Both the position numbers and the translations under genes were made by a program. A stretch of 46,222 nt of DNA, taken from the NCBI GenBank assembly GCA_001898855.1, contig MKVN01000036.1:9820-56041 (forward strand), in the 5' to 3' direction. The notes under the pieces are model-generated. The model worked only from the letters and a program-made list of their open reading frames with translations. It was not told the origin of the DNA and ran no database searches. Positions 30,700 to 38,874 of this stretch are shown here, one piece after another (the stretch's first letter is position 1; each line of letters opens with the position of its first letter). This stretch comes from Micrococcales bacterium 73-13 (GTDB lineage: Bacteria > Actinomycetota > Actinomycetes > Actinomycetales > Microbacteriaceae).

Positions 30700-31347
30700 A
30701 TGAGCGAGCCCATCAAGGTGGACATCTGGTCGGACGTCGCGTGCCCGTGGTGCTTCATCGGCAAGCGCCGGTTCGAGGAGGCCGCCGCGCGGTTCGACGG
30801 CGAGGTCGAGGTCGAGTTCCACTCCTACGAGCTCTCCCCGGACACCCCGGAGGACTTCCCGGGCACCCACCGCGACTACCTCGTCGGCCGCGGCTTCCCC
30901 GCCGAGCAGGTGGACGCGATGGACGCCAGGGTCGGGACGATCGCGGAGTCGGTCGGGCTGCACTACGACTTCGCGGCGAACCGTCCGACGCGCACCCGCC
31001 GCGCGCACGAGCTCATCCATCTCGCGAAGGCGCACGGCCTGCAGGCGGCCATGAAGGAGCGCCTGATGCAGGCCTACTTCGAGCGCGGCGAGCACGTCGG
31101 CCGGATCGACGACCTGGTCCGGATGGCCGGCGAGGTCGGGCTCGACGAGACGCAGGCGCGGACCGCGCTGGAGACCGGCGCCTACGCGGCGGCGGTCGAC
31201 GAGGACATCGAGGCGGCCCGTCGGATCGGCGTGCGGGGCGTGCCGTTCTTCGTCGTGGACGGGCGCTACGGGATCTCCGGCGCCCAGGAGGCGGAGACCT
31301 TCCTGCGGGTCCTCGACGACGTCAGGGACGGGCGAGCGGCTCGCTGA
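30700..31347 (+). CDS. DsbA-family (FrnE-like) oxidoreductase
   Basis: Thioredoxin-fold disulfide oxidoreductase or isomerase related to FrnE/2-hydroxychromene-2-carboxylate isomerase. The 215-residue protein starts VDIWSDVACPWCFIGKRRFEEA, giving the active site Cys-Pro-Trp-Cys, then the helical insert with NRPTRTRRAHELIHLAKAHG and the cis-Pro loop GVPFFVVDGRYGISGAQ. No signal peptide, so it works in the cytoplasm. Its last 26 bases overlap the end of the YbaK-type gene on the other strand. Confidence 0.92.
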   Translation: MSEPIKVDIWSDVACPWCFIGKRRFEEAAARFDGEVEVEFHSYELSPDTPEDFPGTHRDYLVGRGFPAEQVDAMDARVGTIAESVGLHYDFAANRPTRTRRAHELIHLAKAHGLQAAMKERLMQAYFERGEHVGRIDDLVRMAGEVGLDETQARTALETGAYAAAVDEDIEAARRIGVRGVPFFVVDGRYGISGAQEAETFLRVLDDVRDGRAAR

Positions 31348-31804
31348 TGTCGGCGACGGTCGCGTCGAGCGCGGCCGTCAGGGCATCGGCGTCCACGAAC
31401 ATCGACAGCCCGTGCTCGCCCGCGCCGAGCGCCACCCGCCGGCCGGCGATCGCGGCGTCCGCGACGACCGGCCACGCGGTCGTGCTGCCGAGCGGCGTGA
31501 TCGTGCCGCGCTCGTAGCCGGTCGCCGCCAGCGCCTGCTCCGCGTCCGGCAGCTGCAGCCTGTTCGCGCCGAGCAGGGCGCGCAGCTTCGGCCAGCCGAT
31601 CTGCCGGTCGCCCGGCACCAGCGCGAACAGGAAGGTCCCGTCCGAGCGCTTGACGACGAGCGTCTTGACGATGTCGGCCGGAGCGACGCCGAGCAGCTCG
31701 GCGGCCTCCTCGAGCGAGCGCGCCCGCATCCGCTCCCGGATCTCGATGGCCAGCCCCCGAGCTCCGGCGTCGCGCTCGACGCGCTCGCGTCCGGACTCGG
31801 CCAT
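31322..31804 (-). CDS. YbaK/EbsC-type aminoacyl-tRNA deacylase
   Basis: Predicted trans-editing enzyme that hydrolyses mischarged aminoacyl-tRNA (Cys-tRNA-Pro or similar). The 160-residue protein has ADIVKTLVVKRSDGTFLFALVPGDRQI with the conserved Lys, and GYERGTITPLG, the family's specificity loop, followed by the Gly-rich end. The ATG at 31804 is 6 nt from TAGGGT. It overlaps the DsbA-family gene by 26 bp tail to tail. Exact substrate not determinable. Confidence 0.9.
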   Translation of the reverse strand: MAESGRERVERDAGARGLAIEIRERMRARSLEEAAELLGVAPADIVKTLVVKRSDGTFLFALVPGDRQIGWPKLRALLGANRLQLPDAEQALAATGYERGTITPLGSTTAWPVVADAAIAGRRVALGAGEHGLSMFVDADALTAALDATVADISEPLARP

Positions 31805-31863
31805 GCCGCGACCCTATCAAGCGCCGCGGGCCGGCTGTCGGCGGCGTCTGGGAGAATCGACGG
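31805..31863. promoter_or_regulatory. Divergent leaderless promoters for YbaK-type gene and dusB
   Basis: Minus-strand TAGGGT (complement of 31811-31816) and plus-strand GAGAAT (31852-31857) each lie 6 nt from their start codons. Confidence 0.45.
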
Positions 31864-33048
31864 GTGAACGCGACCGCCACGGCGACCGAGCCGGCCCTGC
31901 GGCCCGGCTCGCGGCCGGTGCTGCGCATCGGGCCGCTCGAGCTCGACTCGCCCGTGCTGCTCGCGCCCATGGCCGGGATCACGAACATGCCGTTCCGCCG
32001 GCTGTGCGCGGAGTACGGCCGAGGGCTGTACGTGACCGAGATGATCACCACCCGCGCGCTCGTCGCCCGCAACCCGAAGACGATGCAGCTCATCGAGCAC
32101 CATCCGAGCGAGCGGATCCGCAGCATCCAGCTCTACGGCGTCGACCCCGCGATCGTCGGCGACGCGGTCCGGATCCTGGTCGAGGAGGACCGCGTCGACC
32201 ACGTCGACCTCAACTTCGGCTGCCCGGTGCCGAAGGTCACCCGCAAGGGCGGCGGCGCGGCCCTGCCGTGGAAGCGCGACCTGTTCTCCGGGATCCTGCG
32301 CAGCGCGGTGCGCGCCGCCGGGCGCGTGCCGGTGACGATCAAGATGCGCAAGGGCATCGACGACGAGCACCTCACCTACCTGGACGCCGGCCGGATCGCG
32401 GAGGACGCCGGGATCGCTGCGGTCGCGCTGCACGCGCGCACCTGCGCCCAGCACTACTCCGGGCACGCCGACTGGTCGGCGATCGCGCGGCTGAAGGAGC
32501 ACGTGACCTCGGTCCCGGTGCTCGGCAACGGGGACGTGTTCGACGGCGCCGACGCGGTGCGCATGATGGGCGAGACGGGCTGCGACGGCGTCGTGGTGGG
32601 GCGCGGCGTGCTCGGCAAGCCCTGGCTGTTCGGCGAGCTCCAGCAGGCGCTCACCGGCACCGGTCCGGGGAAGCTCGAGCCGGGGCTCGGGTACGTGGTC
32701 GCCGCGTTCCGCCGGCACGCCGAGCTCACCGTCGAGTTCCTCGGCGACGAGCGCCGGGGCTGCGCGGACATGCGCAAGCACGTCGCCTGGTACTTCAAGG
32801 GTTATCCGGTCGGCGGGGACGTCCGCGCGCGCCTCGCGCGCATCGAGCGGATCGCGGACATCGACGCGGCGACGCAGGCGCTCGACCTCGACGCGCCCTA
32901 CCCGGGTGCGGCGGCCGAGGGCGAGCGCGGTCGGCAGGGCACGCCGAAGCGGCCGCACCTGCCGGACGGCTGGCTGGCGAGCCGCTCGCTGTCGGCGGTC
33001 GACGCGGCGCAGCTCGGCGAGGACGAGAGCGACACCGGTGGCGGGTGA
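31864..33048 (+). CDS. dusB: tRNA-dihydrouridine synthase
   Basis: Flavin enzyme reducing uridine to dihydrouridine in tRNA D-loops. The 394-residue protein has the FMN-barrel start PVLLAPMAGITNMPFRRLC, the catalytic Cys in NFGCPVPKVTRKGGGA, VTIKMRKG, HARTCAQHYSG and GNGDVFDG, and the C-terminal helical tRNA-binding domain with RKHVAWYFKGYP. GTG start 6 nt after GAGAAT. The gene overlaps dgt by 11 nt, so the two are translationally linked. Confidence 0.94.
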   Translation: MNATATATEPALRPGSRPVLRIGPLELDSPVLLAPMAGITNMPFRRLCAEYGRGLYVTEMITTRALVARNPKTMQLIEHHPSERIRSIQLYGVDPAIVGDAVRILVEEDRVDHVDLNFGCPVPKVTRKGGGAALPWKRDLFSGILRSAVRAAGRVPVTIKMRKGIDDEHLTYLDAGRIAEDAGIAAVALHARTCAQHYSGHADWSAIARLKEHVTSVPVLGNGDVFDGADAVRMMGETGCDGVVVGRGVLGKPWLFGELQQALTGTGPGKLEPGLGYVVAAFRRHAELTVEFLGDERRGCADMRKHVAWYFKGYPVGGDVRARLARIERIADIDAATQALDLDAPYPGAAAEGERGRQGTPKRPHLPDGWLASRSLSAVDAAQLGEDESDTGGG

Positions 33049-34300
33049 GTGGCCGCTGCCGCCCGGCTACGCGGAGCCGGACGCGCAGCGCCGCCTGCCC
33101 GAGGCGCACGACTCGAGGCGCAGCGACTTCGCCCGCGACCGCGCCCGGATCCTGCACTCCAGCGCGCTGCGCCGGCTCGCCGCGAAGACGCAGGTGCTCT
33201 CGCCCGCGGCGGGCCTCGACTTCGCGCGGAACCGGCTCACGCACTCGCTCGAGGTCGCGCAGATCGGACGGGAGCTCGGCGGCGACCTCGGGCTCGACCC
33301 CGACGTGGTCGACGCGGCCTGCCTCGGCCACGACCTCGGACACCCGCCGTTCGGGCACAACGGGGAGCGGGCGCTCAACGACTGGGCGGCCGGCATCGGC
33401 GGCTTCGAGGGCAATGCCCAGACGCTGCGGATGCTCACCCGGCTGGAGCCGAAGGTGTTCGGCCCGGACGGCGCCGCCTACGGGGTGAACCTCACCCGGG
33501 CGAGCCTCGACGCGACCTGCAAGTACCCCTGGGGCGCCGATCGGGCGGTCGAGGACCCGAGCGGGCGGCGCAAGTTCGGCCACTACGCCGACGATGCCGC
33601 GGCCTTCGACTGGCTCCGGCAGGGCGCCCCCGTCGGCCGGCTCTGCATCGAGGCGCAGGTGATGGACCTCGCCGATGACATCGCCTACTCGGTGCACGAC
33701 TTCGAGGACGCGATCGTCGAGGGCTACATCGAGGTGCGCGAGCTCGGCTCGCGCGCCGACCACGACGCGCTCGTCGACGGCATGCTCCGCTGGATCGGCG
33801 GCGAGTTCGGCCCCGACGAGCTCCGCGCCGCGTTCGAGCGGCTCGACTCGATCGACGCCTGGATCACCGACTGGGACGGCACCAGGCAGCACCGCGCGCG
33901 GCTGAAGAACCTCGCGAGCAGGCTCATCGGCCGCTTCGTCGGCGCGGCCCAGCGGGCCACGCGCGAGGCGCATCCGCAGACCTCGCTCGCCCGCTACGGC
34001 GCCGATCTCGTCGTGCCGGCGGCGACACGGGCCGAGATCGCGGTGCTCAAGGGCATCGTCGGCAGCTACGTGATGGCGAACGTGACGCGCCAGCCCGTCT
34101 ACGTCCGGCAGCGCGCGGTGCTCACCGAGCTCGCCGACCGGCTGCTGTCGATCGGCCCCGGTCACCTCGACATCGAGTTCCAGGGGGACTGGATCGCGGC
34201 TCCCGACGACGCGGGCCGCCGGCGCGTGGTCGTCGACCAGATCGCCTCGCTCACCGACCAGAACGCGATGACCTGGCATTCGCTGCTGGTGGCCGGGTAG
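33038..34300 (+). CDS. dgt: Deoxyguanosinetriphosphate triphosphohydrolase-like protein
   Basis: HD-domain dNTP triphosphohydrolase that removes triphosphate from deoxynucleotides; nucleotide preference unknown. The 420-residue protein has ARDRARILHSSALRRLAAKTQV, metal His in NRLTHSLEVAQI, the HD pair in CLGHDLGHPPFGHNGE and the later Asp in MDLADDIAYSVHD. The GTG at 33038 overlaps the dusB end and puts the family start (REW-type WPLPPGYAEPDAQRRLPE) next to it. Standard neighbour of dnaG in Actinobacteria. Confidence 0.93.
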   Translation: MAGEWPLPPGYAEPDAQRRLPEAHDSRRSDFARDRARILHSSALRRLAAKTQVLSPAAGLDFARNRLTHSLEVAQIGRELGGDLGLDPDVVDAACLGHDLGHPPFGHNGERALNDWAAGIGGFEGNAQTLRMLTRLEPKVFGPDGAAYGVNLTRASLDATCKYPWGADRAVEDPSGRRKFGHYADDAAAFDWLRQGAPVGRLCIEAQVMDLADDIAYSVHDFEDAIVEGYIEVRELGSRADHDALVDGMLRWIGGEFGPDELRAAFERLDSIDAWITDWDGTRQHRARLKNLASRLIGRFVGAAQRATREAHPQTSLARYGADLVVPAATRAEIAVLKGIVGSYVMANVTRQPVYVRQRAVLTELADRLLSIGPGHLDIEFQGDWIAAPDDAGRRRVVVDQIASLTDQNAMTWHSLLVAG

Positions 34301-34337
34301 GCCTCGAGGGCCGCGCCGCGCCCGGTCGCACCCCGCC

Positions 34338-34343
34338 TAAGAT
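34338..34343 (+). promoter_or_regulatory. -10 hexamer for leaderless dnaG
   Basis: TAAGAT lies exactly 6 nt before the dnaG ATG. Confidence 0.5.
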
Positions 34344-34349
34344 GCACCC

Positions 34350-36263
34350 ATGGCCGGGCTGATCCGTCGAAGCGACATCGACGAGGTCCGGTCGCGCACG
34401 AACATCGCCGACATCATCGGCGACTACGTGACCCTGAAGTCCGCCGGCGTCGGCTCGATGAAGGGGCTGTGCCCGTTCCACGACGAGCGCTCGCCGTCGT
34501 TCAACGTCCGCCCCGGCGTCGGCTACTTCCACTGCTTCGGCTGCGGCGAGGGCGGCAACGTGTTCGACTTCCTGATGAAGATCGACCACGTCACCTTCCC
34601 GGAGGCGGTGGAGCGGCTCGCCGCGCGGATCGGCTACGAGCTGCACTACGAGGACGGCGGCGCGGGGGAGCGCGACCGCGGCAGCCGGGCCCGGATCCTG
34701 GCGGCGAACGCGGCCGCCGAGCGGTTCTTCCAGGCGCAGCTCGCGGCGCCGGAGGCCGAGCCGGGCCGGCGCTTCCTGGGCGAGCGCGGATTCGACCAGG
34801 CGGCGGCGGAGCGCTTCGGCGTCGGCTTCGCGCCGAGGGGCGGGGCGCTCGGTCGGGCGCTGCGCGCCGAGGGGTACACCGAGGACGAGCTCGTGCAGGC
34901 CGGGCTGCTCGGCCGCGGCGAGCGGGGCGACGTCTACGACCGGTTCCGCTCCCGCCTGGTCTGGCCGATCCGGGACACCACCGGGCAGACGGTCGGCTTC
35001 GGCGCGCGCCGGCTGCTCGAGGAGGACCAGGGTCCGAAGTACCTGAACACCCCGGAGACGCCGGTCTACCACAAGGCCCAGGTGCTCTACGGGCTCGACC
35101 TGGCCAAGCGCGACATCGCCCGGGGCAAGCAGGTCGTCGTCGTCGAGGGCTACACCGACGTGATGGCCGCCCATCTCGCCGGCGTGACGACCGCGGTCGC
35201 GACCTGCGGCACCGCGTTCGGCGTCGACCACATCAAGGTGATCCGGCGCATCCTCGGCGACAGCGACCAGGGCGCGGTCGCCTCGGCCGGCGAGGTGGTG
35301 TTCACCTTCGACGGCGACGAGGCCGGCCTGAAGGCGGCCTCCCGCGCCTTCGAGGAGGAGTCGCGCTTCAACGCCCAGACCTTCGTCGCCGTCGCGCCGG
35401 ACGGCCTCGACCCGTGCGACCTGCGGCTGCAGCGCGGGGACGGCGCCGTCCGGGCGCTCGTCGAGGCGAAGAAGCCGATGTTCGAGTTCATCATCCGGCG
35501 CACCTTCGCGGGCTTCGACCTGGACTCGGCCGAGGGCCGGGTGCAGGCGCTGCGCGCGGCCGCGCCGGTGGTGGCCGGGATCCGCGACCAGGCGCTCGTC
35601 ACGGAGTACTCGCGGCTGCTGGCCAAGTGGCTGGGCGCGGATCCGGGTGACGTGCTCACCGCGGTGCGCGCCGCGCGCGGGAGCGGATCCAGAGGCGCGG
35701 CACGCGGTTCCGGGCCCTCGTCCGATCCTCGGGGTCCCGATCCGCGGGGCGCGGACGCCGCCGGACCCCCGGCCGAGGCCGAGCGTCCCTCGATCACCCT
35801 CGCGAGCCTCGGCCGCGACCCGAACACCCGGCTGGAGGTCGAGGTGCTGCAGGCGCTGCTGCAGTACCCCGCCGAGGTCGGGCCGGAGCTCGCCGGTCGC
35901 GTGGTCGCGGCGGCGTTCGCGGACCCGAGCCTCGCGGTCGTGCGCGACGCGGTCGCCGTCCAGCTGCGCTCGGCAGGCGATCCAGGCTGGATCGACGAGG
36001 TCGCCGACGCCGCGCCGGAGGCGTACCGGGGGCTCGTCCGCGAGCTCGCCGTGGCGCCGATCCCGGGCAGGCCGGAGTCGCTGCCGCTGACCGTCCGCTC
36101 CGTCGCCGCCTCGGTCGTCGACCGCGAGCTGCTGCGGCGCAAGCGCGACGCGCTCGGGGCGCTGCAGCGGCTCGAGCGCGAGACGGAGCCGGAGCGCTTC
36201 GCGCAGCTGCAGCACGAGTTGGTCGCGCTCGACGCCGAGCGGGCCCGACTCCGGGGCGAATAG
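34350..36263 (+). CDS. dnaG: DNA primase
   Basis: Makes RNA primers for chromosomal replication. The 637-residue protein has the CHC2 zinc finger (Cys41, His44, Cys62, Cys65), the RNA-polymerase core with QGPKYLNTPETPVYHK, the TOPRIM motifs VVVEGYTDVMA and FTFDGDEAGLKA, and a C-terminal helicase-binding domain after a low-complexity Gly/Ser/Pro linker (about 440-480). ATG 6 nt after TAAGAT. Its TAG stop codon is part of the -10 hexamer for the next gene. Confidence 0.97.
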   Translation: MAGLIRRSDIDEVRSRTNIADIIGDYVTLKSAGVGSMKGLCPFHDERSPSFNVRPGVGYFHCFGCGEGGNVFDFLMKIDHVTFPEAVERLAARIGYELHYEDGGAGERDRGSRARILAANAAAERFFQAQLAAPEAEPGRRFLGERGFDQAAAERFGVGFAPRGGALGRALRAEGYTEDELVQAGLLGRGERGDVYDRFRSRLVWPIRDTTGQTVGFGARRLLEEDQGPKYLNTPETPVYHKAQVLYGLDLAKRDIARGKQVVVVEGYTDVMAAHLAGVTTAVATCGTAFGVDHIKVIRRILGDSDQGAVASAGEVVFTFDGDEAGLKAASRAFEEESRFNAQTFVAVAPDGLDPCDLRLQRGDGAVRALVEAKKPMFEFIIRRTFAGFDLDSAEGRVQALRAAAPVVAGIRDQALVTEYSRLLAKWLGADPGDVLTAVRAARGSGSRGAARGSGPSSDPRGPDPRGADAAGPPAEAERPSITLASLGRDPNTRLEVEVLQALLQYPAEVGPELAGRVVAAAFADPSLAVVRDAVAVQLRSAGDPGWIDEVADAAPEAYRGLVRELAVAPIPGRPESLPLTVRSVAASVVDRELLRRKRDALGALQRLERETEPERFAQLQHELVALDAERARLRGE

Positions 36264-36266
36264 GCT
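36261..36266 (+). promoter_or_regulatory. -10 hexamer for leaderless ABC ATPase gene, inside dnaG stop
   Basis: TAGGCT includes the dnaG stop codon and ends 6 nt before the GTG at 36273. Confidence 0.45.
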
Positions 36267-36272
36267 GGGTGC

Positions 36273-37097
36273 GTGACCGACGAGGCCGAGCAGGTGGTGC
36301 GCGCGACCGACCTGAGCCTGCGCTACCACTCCTCGAGCCAGGTGACCCGGGCGATCGCCGTCGACGGCGTCGACCTGACGCTCGCCTCCGGCGAGATCCT
36401 CGCGGTGGTGGGGGAGACCGGATCGGGGAAGTCGACGCTCGGGCGGGCCGTCGCGCTGCGGGCCGACCTGCCCGGCGACCGGCGCTCGCCCCGGATCTCC
36501 GGCGGCGGCCTCCGCGTGCTCGGCGAGGAGGTCCGCGGCATCTCCGTGCGGCGCCGCGACCGGCTCGGCATCCGCGTCGGCTATCTGCGGCAGGAGGCGG
36601 GCCAGCACCTGTCGCCGCGCCTGACGGTGGAGGAGAACATCATCGAGCCGATCTATCTCGTCGACCGTCGCTTCGACCGGATGACCGCGGGCGAGCACGC
36701 CGCCACGCTGCTCGATGCCGTCCGGCTGCCGCTGTCGATGCTCGACGACATGCCGCACGAGCTCTCCAAGGGCCAGCGCCAGCGCGTCGCGATCGCACGC
36801 TCGCTCGTGCTCGAGCCGGCGCTGCTCGTCGCCGACGACCCGACCGCTGGCATCGACGCCACGGTCCGGCCGCAGATCCTCGAGGTGATCGCACAGCTCC
36901 AGGAGCAGCGCGCGTTCGCGGCGCTGGTGGTGACCGCTGACCTCGCCGAGGTCCGGCGCATCACCGACCGGGTCGCCGTCATGCAGCAGGGGCGCATCGT
37001 CGGCATCGGCGCGATGGACGAGGTCTTCGACGATCCGAGCCACCCCTACGTCCGACGCCTCGGCGAGTCGCTCGGCGCGATGCGGAGCGCCGCATGA
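36273..37097 (+). CDS. Orphan ABC ATPase of the oligopeptide-transporter type with altered catalytic residues
   Basis: Looks like a DppD/OppD-type nucleotide-binding subunit, but no permease or binding-protein gene is near. The 274-residue protein keeps Walker A GETGSGKST (47-55) and the Q-loop Gln107. The signature is L-S-K-G-Q (164-168) instead of LSGGQ. The Walker B catalytic Glu is Asp189 (V-A-D-D-P) and the switch His is Ala222 (T-A-D-L). ATP binding should remain but hydrolysis may be weak or lost. GTG start 6 nt after TAGGCT. Its last four bases overlap the next gene (ATGA), which suggests a functional link. It could be a regulatory ATPase rather than a transporter part. Confidence 0.85.
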   Translation: MTDEAEQVVRATDLSLRYHSSSQVTRAIAVDGVDLTLASGEILAVVGETGSGKSTLGRAVALRADLPGDRRSPRISGGGLRVLGEEVRGISVRRRDRLGIRVGYLRQEAGQHLSPRLTVEENIIEPIYLVDRRFDRMTAGEHAATLLDAVRLPLSMLDDMPHELSKGQRQRVAIARSLVLEPALLVADDPTAGIDATVRPQILEVIAQLQEQRAFAALVVTADLAEVRRITDRVAVMQQGRIVGIGAMDEVFDDPSHPYVRRLGESLGAMRSAA

Positions 37098-38098
37098 GCG
37101 CCCGCCGCTCCGGCGAGCTCCGGGACCCGCTGCGCGGCACCGGCGCGCCCCGGCCGTCCTCCGCGCGCCCCGAGCCCGGCACCGTGGCGATCCTGCCGAA
37201 CGCGGCGCCGCACCTGGTCGCGGCCGTCGAGGCCGCCGGGGGCGAGGTCGCGCCGATCGGGCCCGGCACGAGCGCGCTGATCTGGGTGCACCCCTCCGAT
37301 CCCGACGGGCTCGCCGCGGTGCTCGAGGCGCACCCCGACATCGCCTGGGTGCAGCTGCCCTGGGCCGGGGTCGACGCCTTCGCGGCGGTGCTCGCGGCGC
37401 ACGCCGACCGACCCGTCCCGGTCTGGACGAGCGCGAAGGGCGCCTACTCGGAGCCGGTCGCCGAGCACGCGCTGACCCTTGCGCTCGCCTGCCTCCGCGA
37501 GCTGCCGGAGAAGGCGCGGCGCACCTCCTGGACAGCGCGCTCGGGGGAGACCCTGTTCGGCCGCCGGGTGCTCATCGTCGGCGCCGGCGGGATCGCGCAG
37601 GAGATCATCCGCCTGCTCGCGCCGTTCGAGACCTCGATCACCATCGTCCGGCGCTCGCCGGGCGAGGTGCCGGGCGCCGACCGCGTCGTCACCGCCGACC
37701 GGCTCGACGAGGTGCTGCCGGAGGCCGAGATCGTCATCCTCGCCGCCGCCGCGACGGGGGAGACGGCACGGCTCATCGACGAGCGGCGCCTCGCCCTGAT
37801 GGACGAGCGGGCGATCCTGGTGAACATCGCGCGCGGCTCCCTGGTCGACACCGTCGCGCTCGCCGAGGCGCTCCGGCGCGGGCATCTCGCCGGCGCCGGG
37901 ATCGACGTGACCGACCCCGAGCCGCTGCCGGACGGCCATCCGCTGTGGACCGCGCCACGCGCGGTCATCACCTGCCACTCGGCGGACACCGAGGAGATGG
38001 TCGCGCCGCTGCTCGCGAGTCGCGTCGAGTCGAACACCAAGGCGCTGCTCGGCGACGGCGGCTTCATCGGGATCGTCGACCCGGCAGCCGGCTACTGA
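37094..38098 (+). CDS. D-isomer-specific 2-hydroxyacid dehydrogenase
   Basis: NAD(P)-dependent oxidoreductase acting on 2-hydroxy or 2-oxo acids; substrate unknown. The 334-residue protein has the catalytic-domain segment WVQLPWAGVDAF, a Rossmann motif GAGGIAQ (163-169; the third Gly of GxGxxG is Ala), ARGSLVD with Arg247, DVTDPEPLP with Glu276, and His295 in TCHSADTE, so the Arg/Glu/His triad is complete. About 30 residues of variable N-terminus rich in Arg/Pro precede the fold. ATG overlaps the stop of the ABC ATPase gene. Confidence 0.9.
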   Translation: MSARRSGELRDPLRGTGAPRPSSARPEPGTVAILPNAAPHLVAAVEAAGGEVAPIGPGTSALIWVHPSDPDGLAAVLEAHPDIAWVQLPWAGVDAFAAVLAAHADRPVPVWTSAKGAYSEPVAEHALTLALACLRELPEKARRTSWTARSGETLFGRRVLIVGAGGIAQEIIRLLAPFETSITIVRRSPGEVPGADRVVTADRLDEVLPEAEIVILAAAATGETARLIDERRLALMDERAILVNIARGSLVDTVALAEALRRGHLAGAGIDVTDPEPLPDGHPLWTAPRAVITCHSADTEEMVAPLLASRVESNTKALLGDGGFIGIVDPAAGY

Positions 38099-38128
38099 GC
38101 CCGAACAGGCTCCTGACCAGGGATTCTG

Positions 38129-38201
38129 CTCCCCCACTTGGACTCGAACCAAGAACCTATCGGTTAACAGCCGATTGCTCTGCCAATTGAGCTATGGAGG
38201 A
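38129..38201 (-). tRNA. tRNA-Asn (GTT)
   Basis: 73-nt cloverleaf on the minus strand: 5' acceptor TCCTCCA pairs with TGGGGGA (one T-G pair), anticodon stem ATCGG/CCGAT around loop CTGTTAA with anticodon GTT, and a T-arm with TTCGAGT. The discriminator is G; only CA follows, so CCA is not fully encoded. Confidence 0.95.
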
Positions 38202-38263
38202 CCGCGCCGCCGGAGCGGCCACCCGAGTATAGCAAGACGGCCTCGGGCCGATCGCCGCGCGCG

Positions 38264-38830
38264 CTAGCCCTCGAGGCGGTCGATGCCGGGCAGCCAGGAG
38301 GCGCCCGGACGGCCCCAGCCCTCGCGCTTGACCGCCTTGGCCGCGGCCTTCGCGTGCGCGTGCTCGAGCCGGTCCGCGTACAGCACGCCGTCCAGGTGGT
38401 CGAACTCGTGCTGGAAGATCCGGGCGAGCCAGCCGTGCGCCTCGATCTCGAACGGCTCGCCGTCGAGCCCGCGGGCGCGCAGCATCGCGCCCTCCGCCCG
38501 GCGCAACGGGAACCGCTCGCCGGGGAGGGAGAGGCAGCCCTCCGACTCGGTCTCGTCGTCGGCCGGGCCGATCGTCGTCGGGGTGACCCACAGCTCCGGG
38601 TCGACCGCCACGCCGGCGTGCACGATGCCGGGGTCCTCCTCCCAGTGCCAGACGAAGAGCCGCAGCGGCACGCCGACCTGCGGCGCCGCGAGGCCGACGC
38701 CGGGCGCGGCGTGCATCGTCTCGACCATGTCGGCGACGAGCGTGCGGACGCGGTCGTCGACGGCGCCGACCGCTCGGGCGGGGGTGTGGAGGACGGGGTC
38801 GCCGGTGATGACGATCGGAAGCACGGCCAT
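38264..38830 (-). CDS. def: Peptide deformylase
   Basis: Metal enzyme that removes the formyl group from nascent proteins. The 188-residue protein has motif I GVGLAAPQVG (44-53), motif II E-G-C-L-S-L-P with Cys99, and motif III H-E-F-D-H-L-D-G with His141, Glu142 and His145. Full length. TAGGCT on the minus strand (complement of 38841-38846) is 10 nt from the ATG, giving a leader of only a few nt. Confidence 0.96.
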   Translation of the reverse strand: MAVLPIVITGDPVLHTPARAVGAVDDRVRTLVADMVETMHAAPGVGLAAPQVGVPLRLFVWHWEEDPGIVHAGVAVDPELWVTPTTIGPADDETESEGCLSLPGERFPLRRAEGAMLRARGLDGEPFEIEAHGWLARIFQHEFDHLDGVLYADRLEHAHAKAAAKAVKREGWGRPGASWLPGIDRLEG

Positions 38831-38874
38831 GGTGGATCCCAGCCTAGATGCCGCTCGTCGGATACCCTCGGGGG
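38831..38874. promoter_or_regulatory. 44-bp divergent promoter region of def and the DMT-type gene
   Basis: Minus TAGGCT (complement of 38841-38846) faces def; plus TACCCT (38863-38868) is 6 nt before the GTG at 38875. Confidence 0.4.

Noticed and set aside
38098-38112. Terminator after the 2-hydroxyacid dehydrogenase gene
   Set aside because: Only a 5-bp stem (38098-38102 with 38108-38112), beginning in the stop codon and without a T run; too weak to list.
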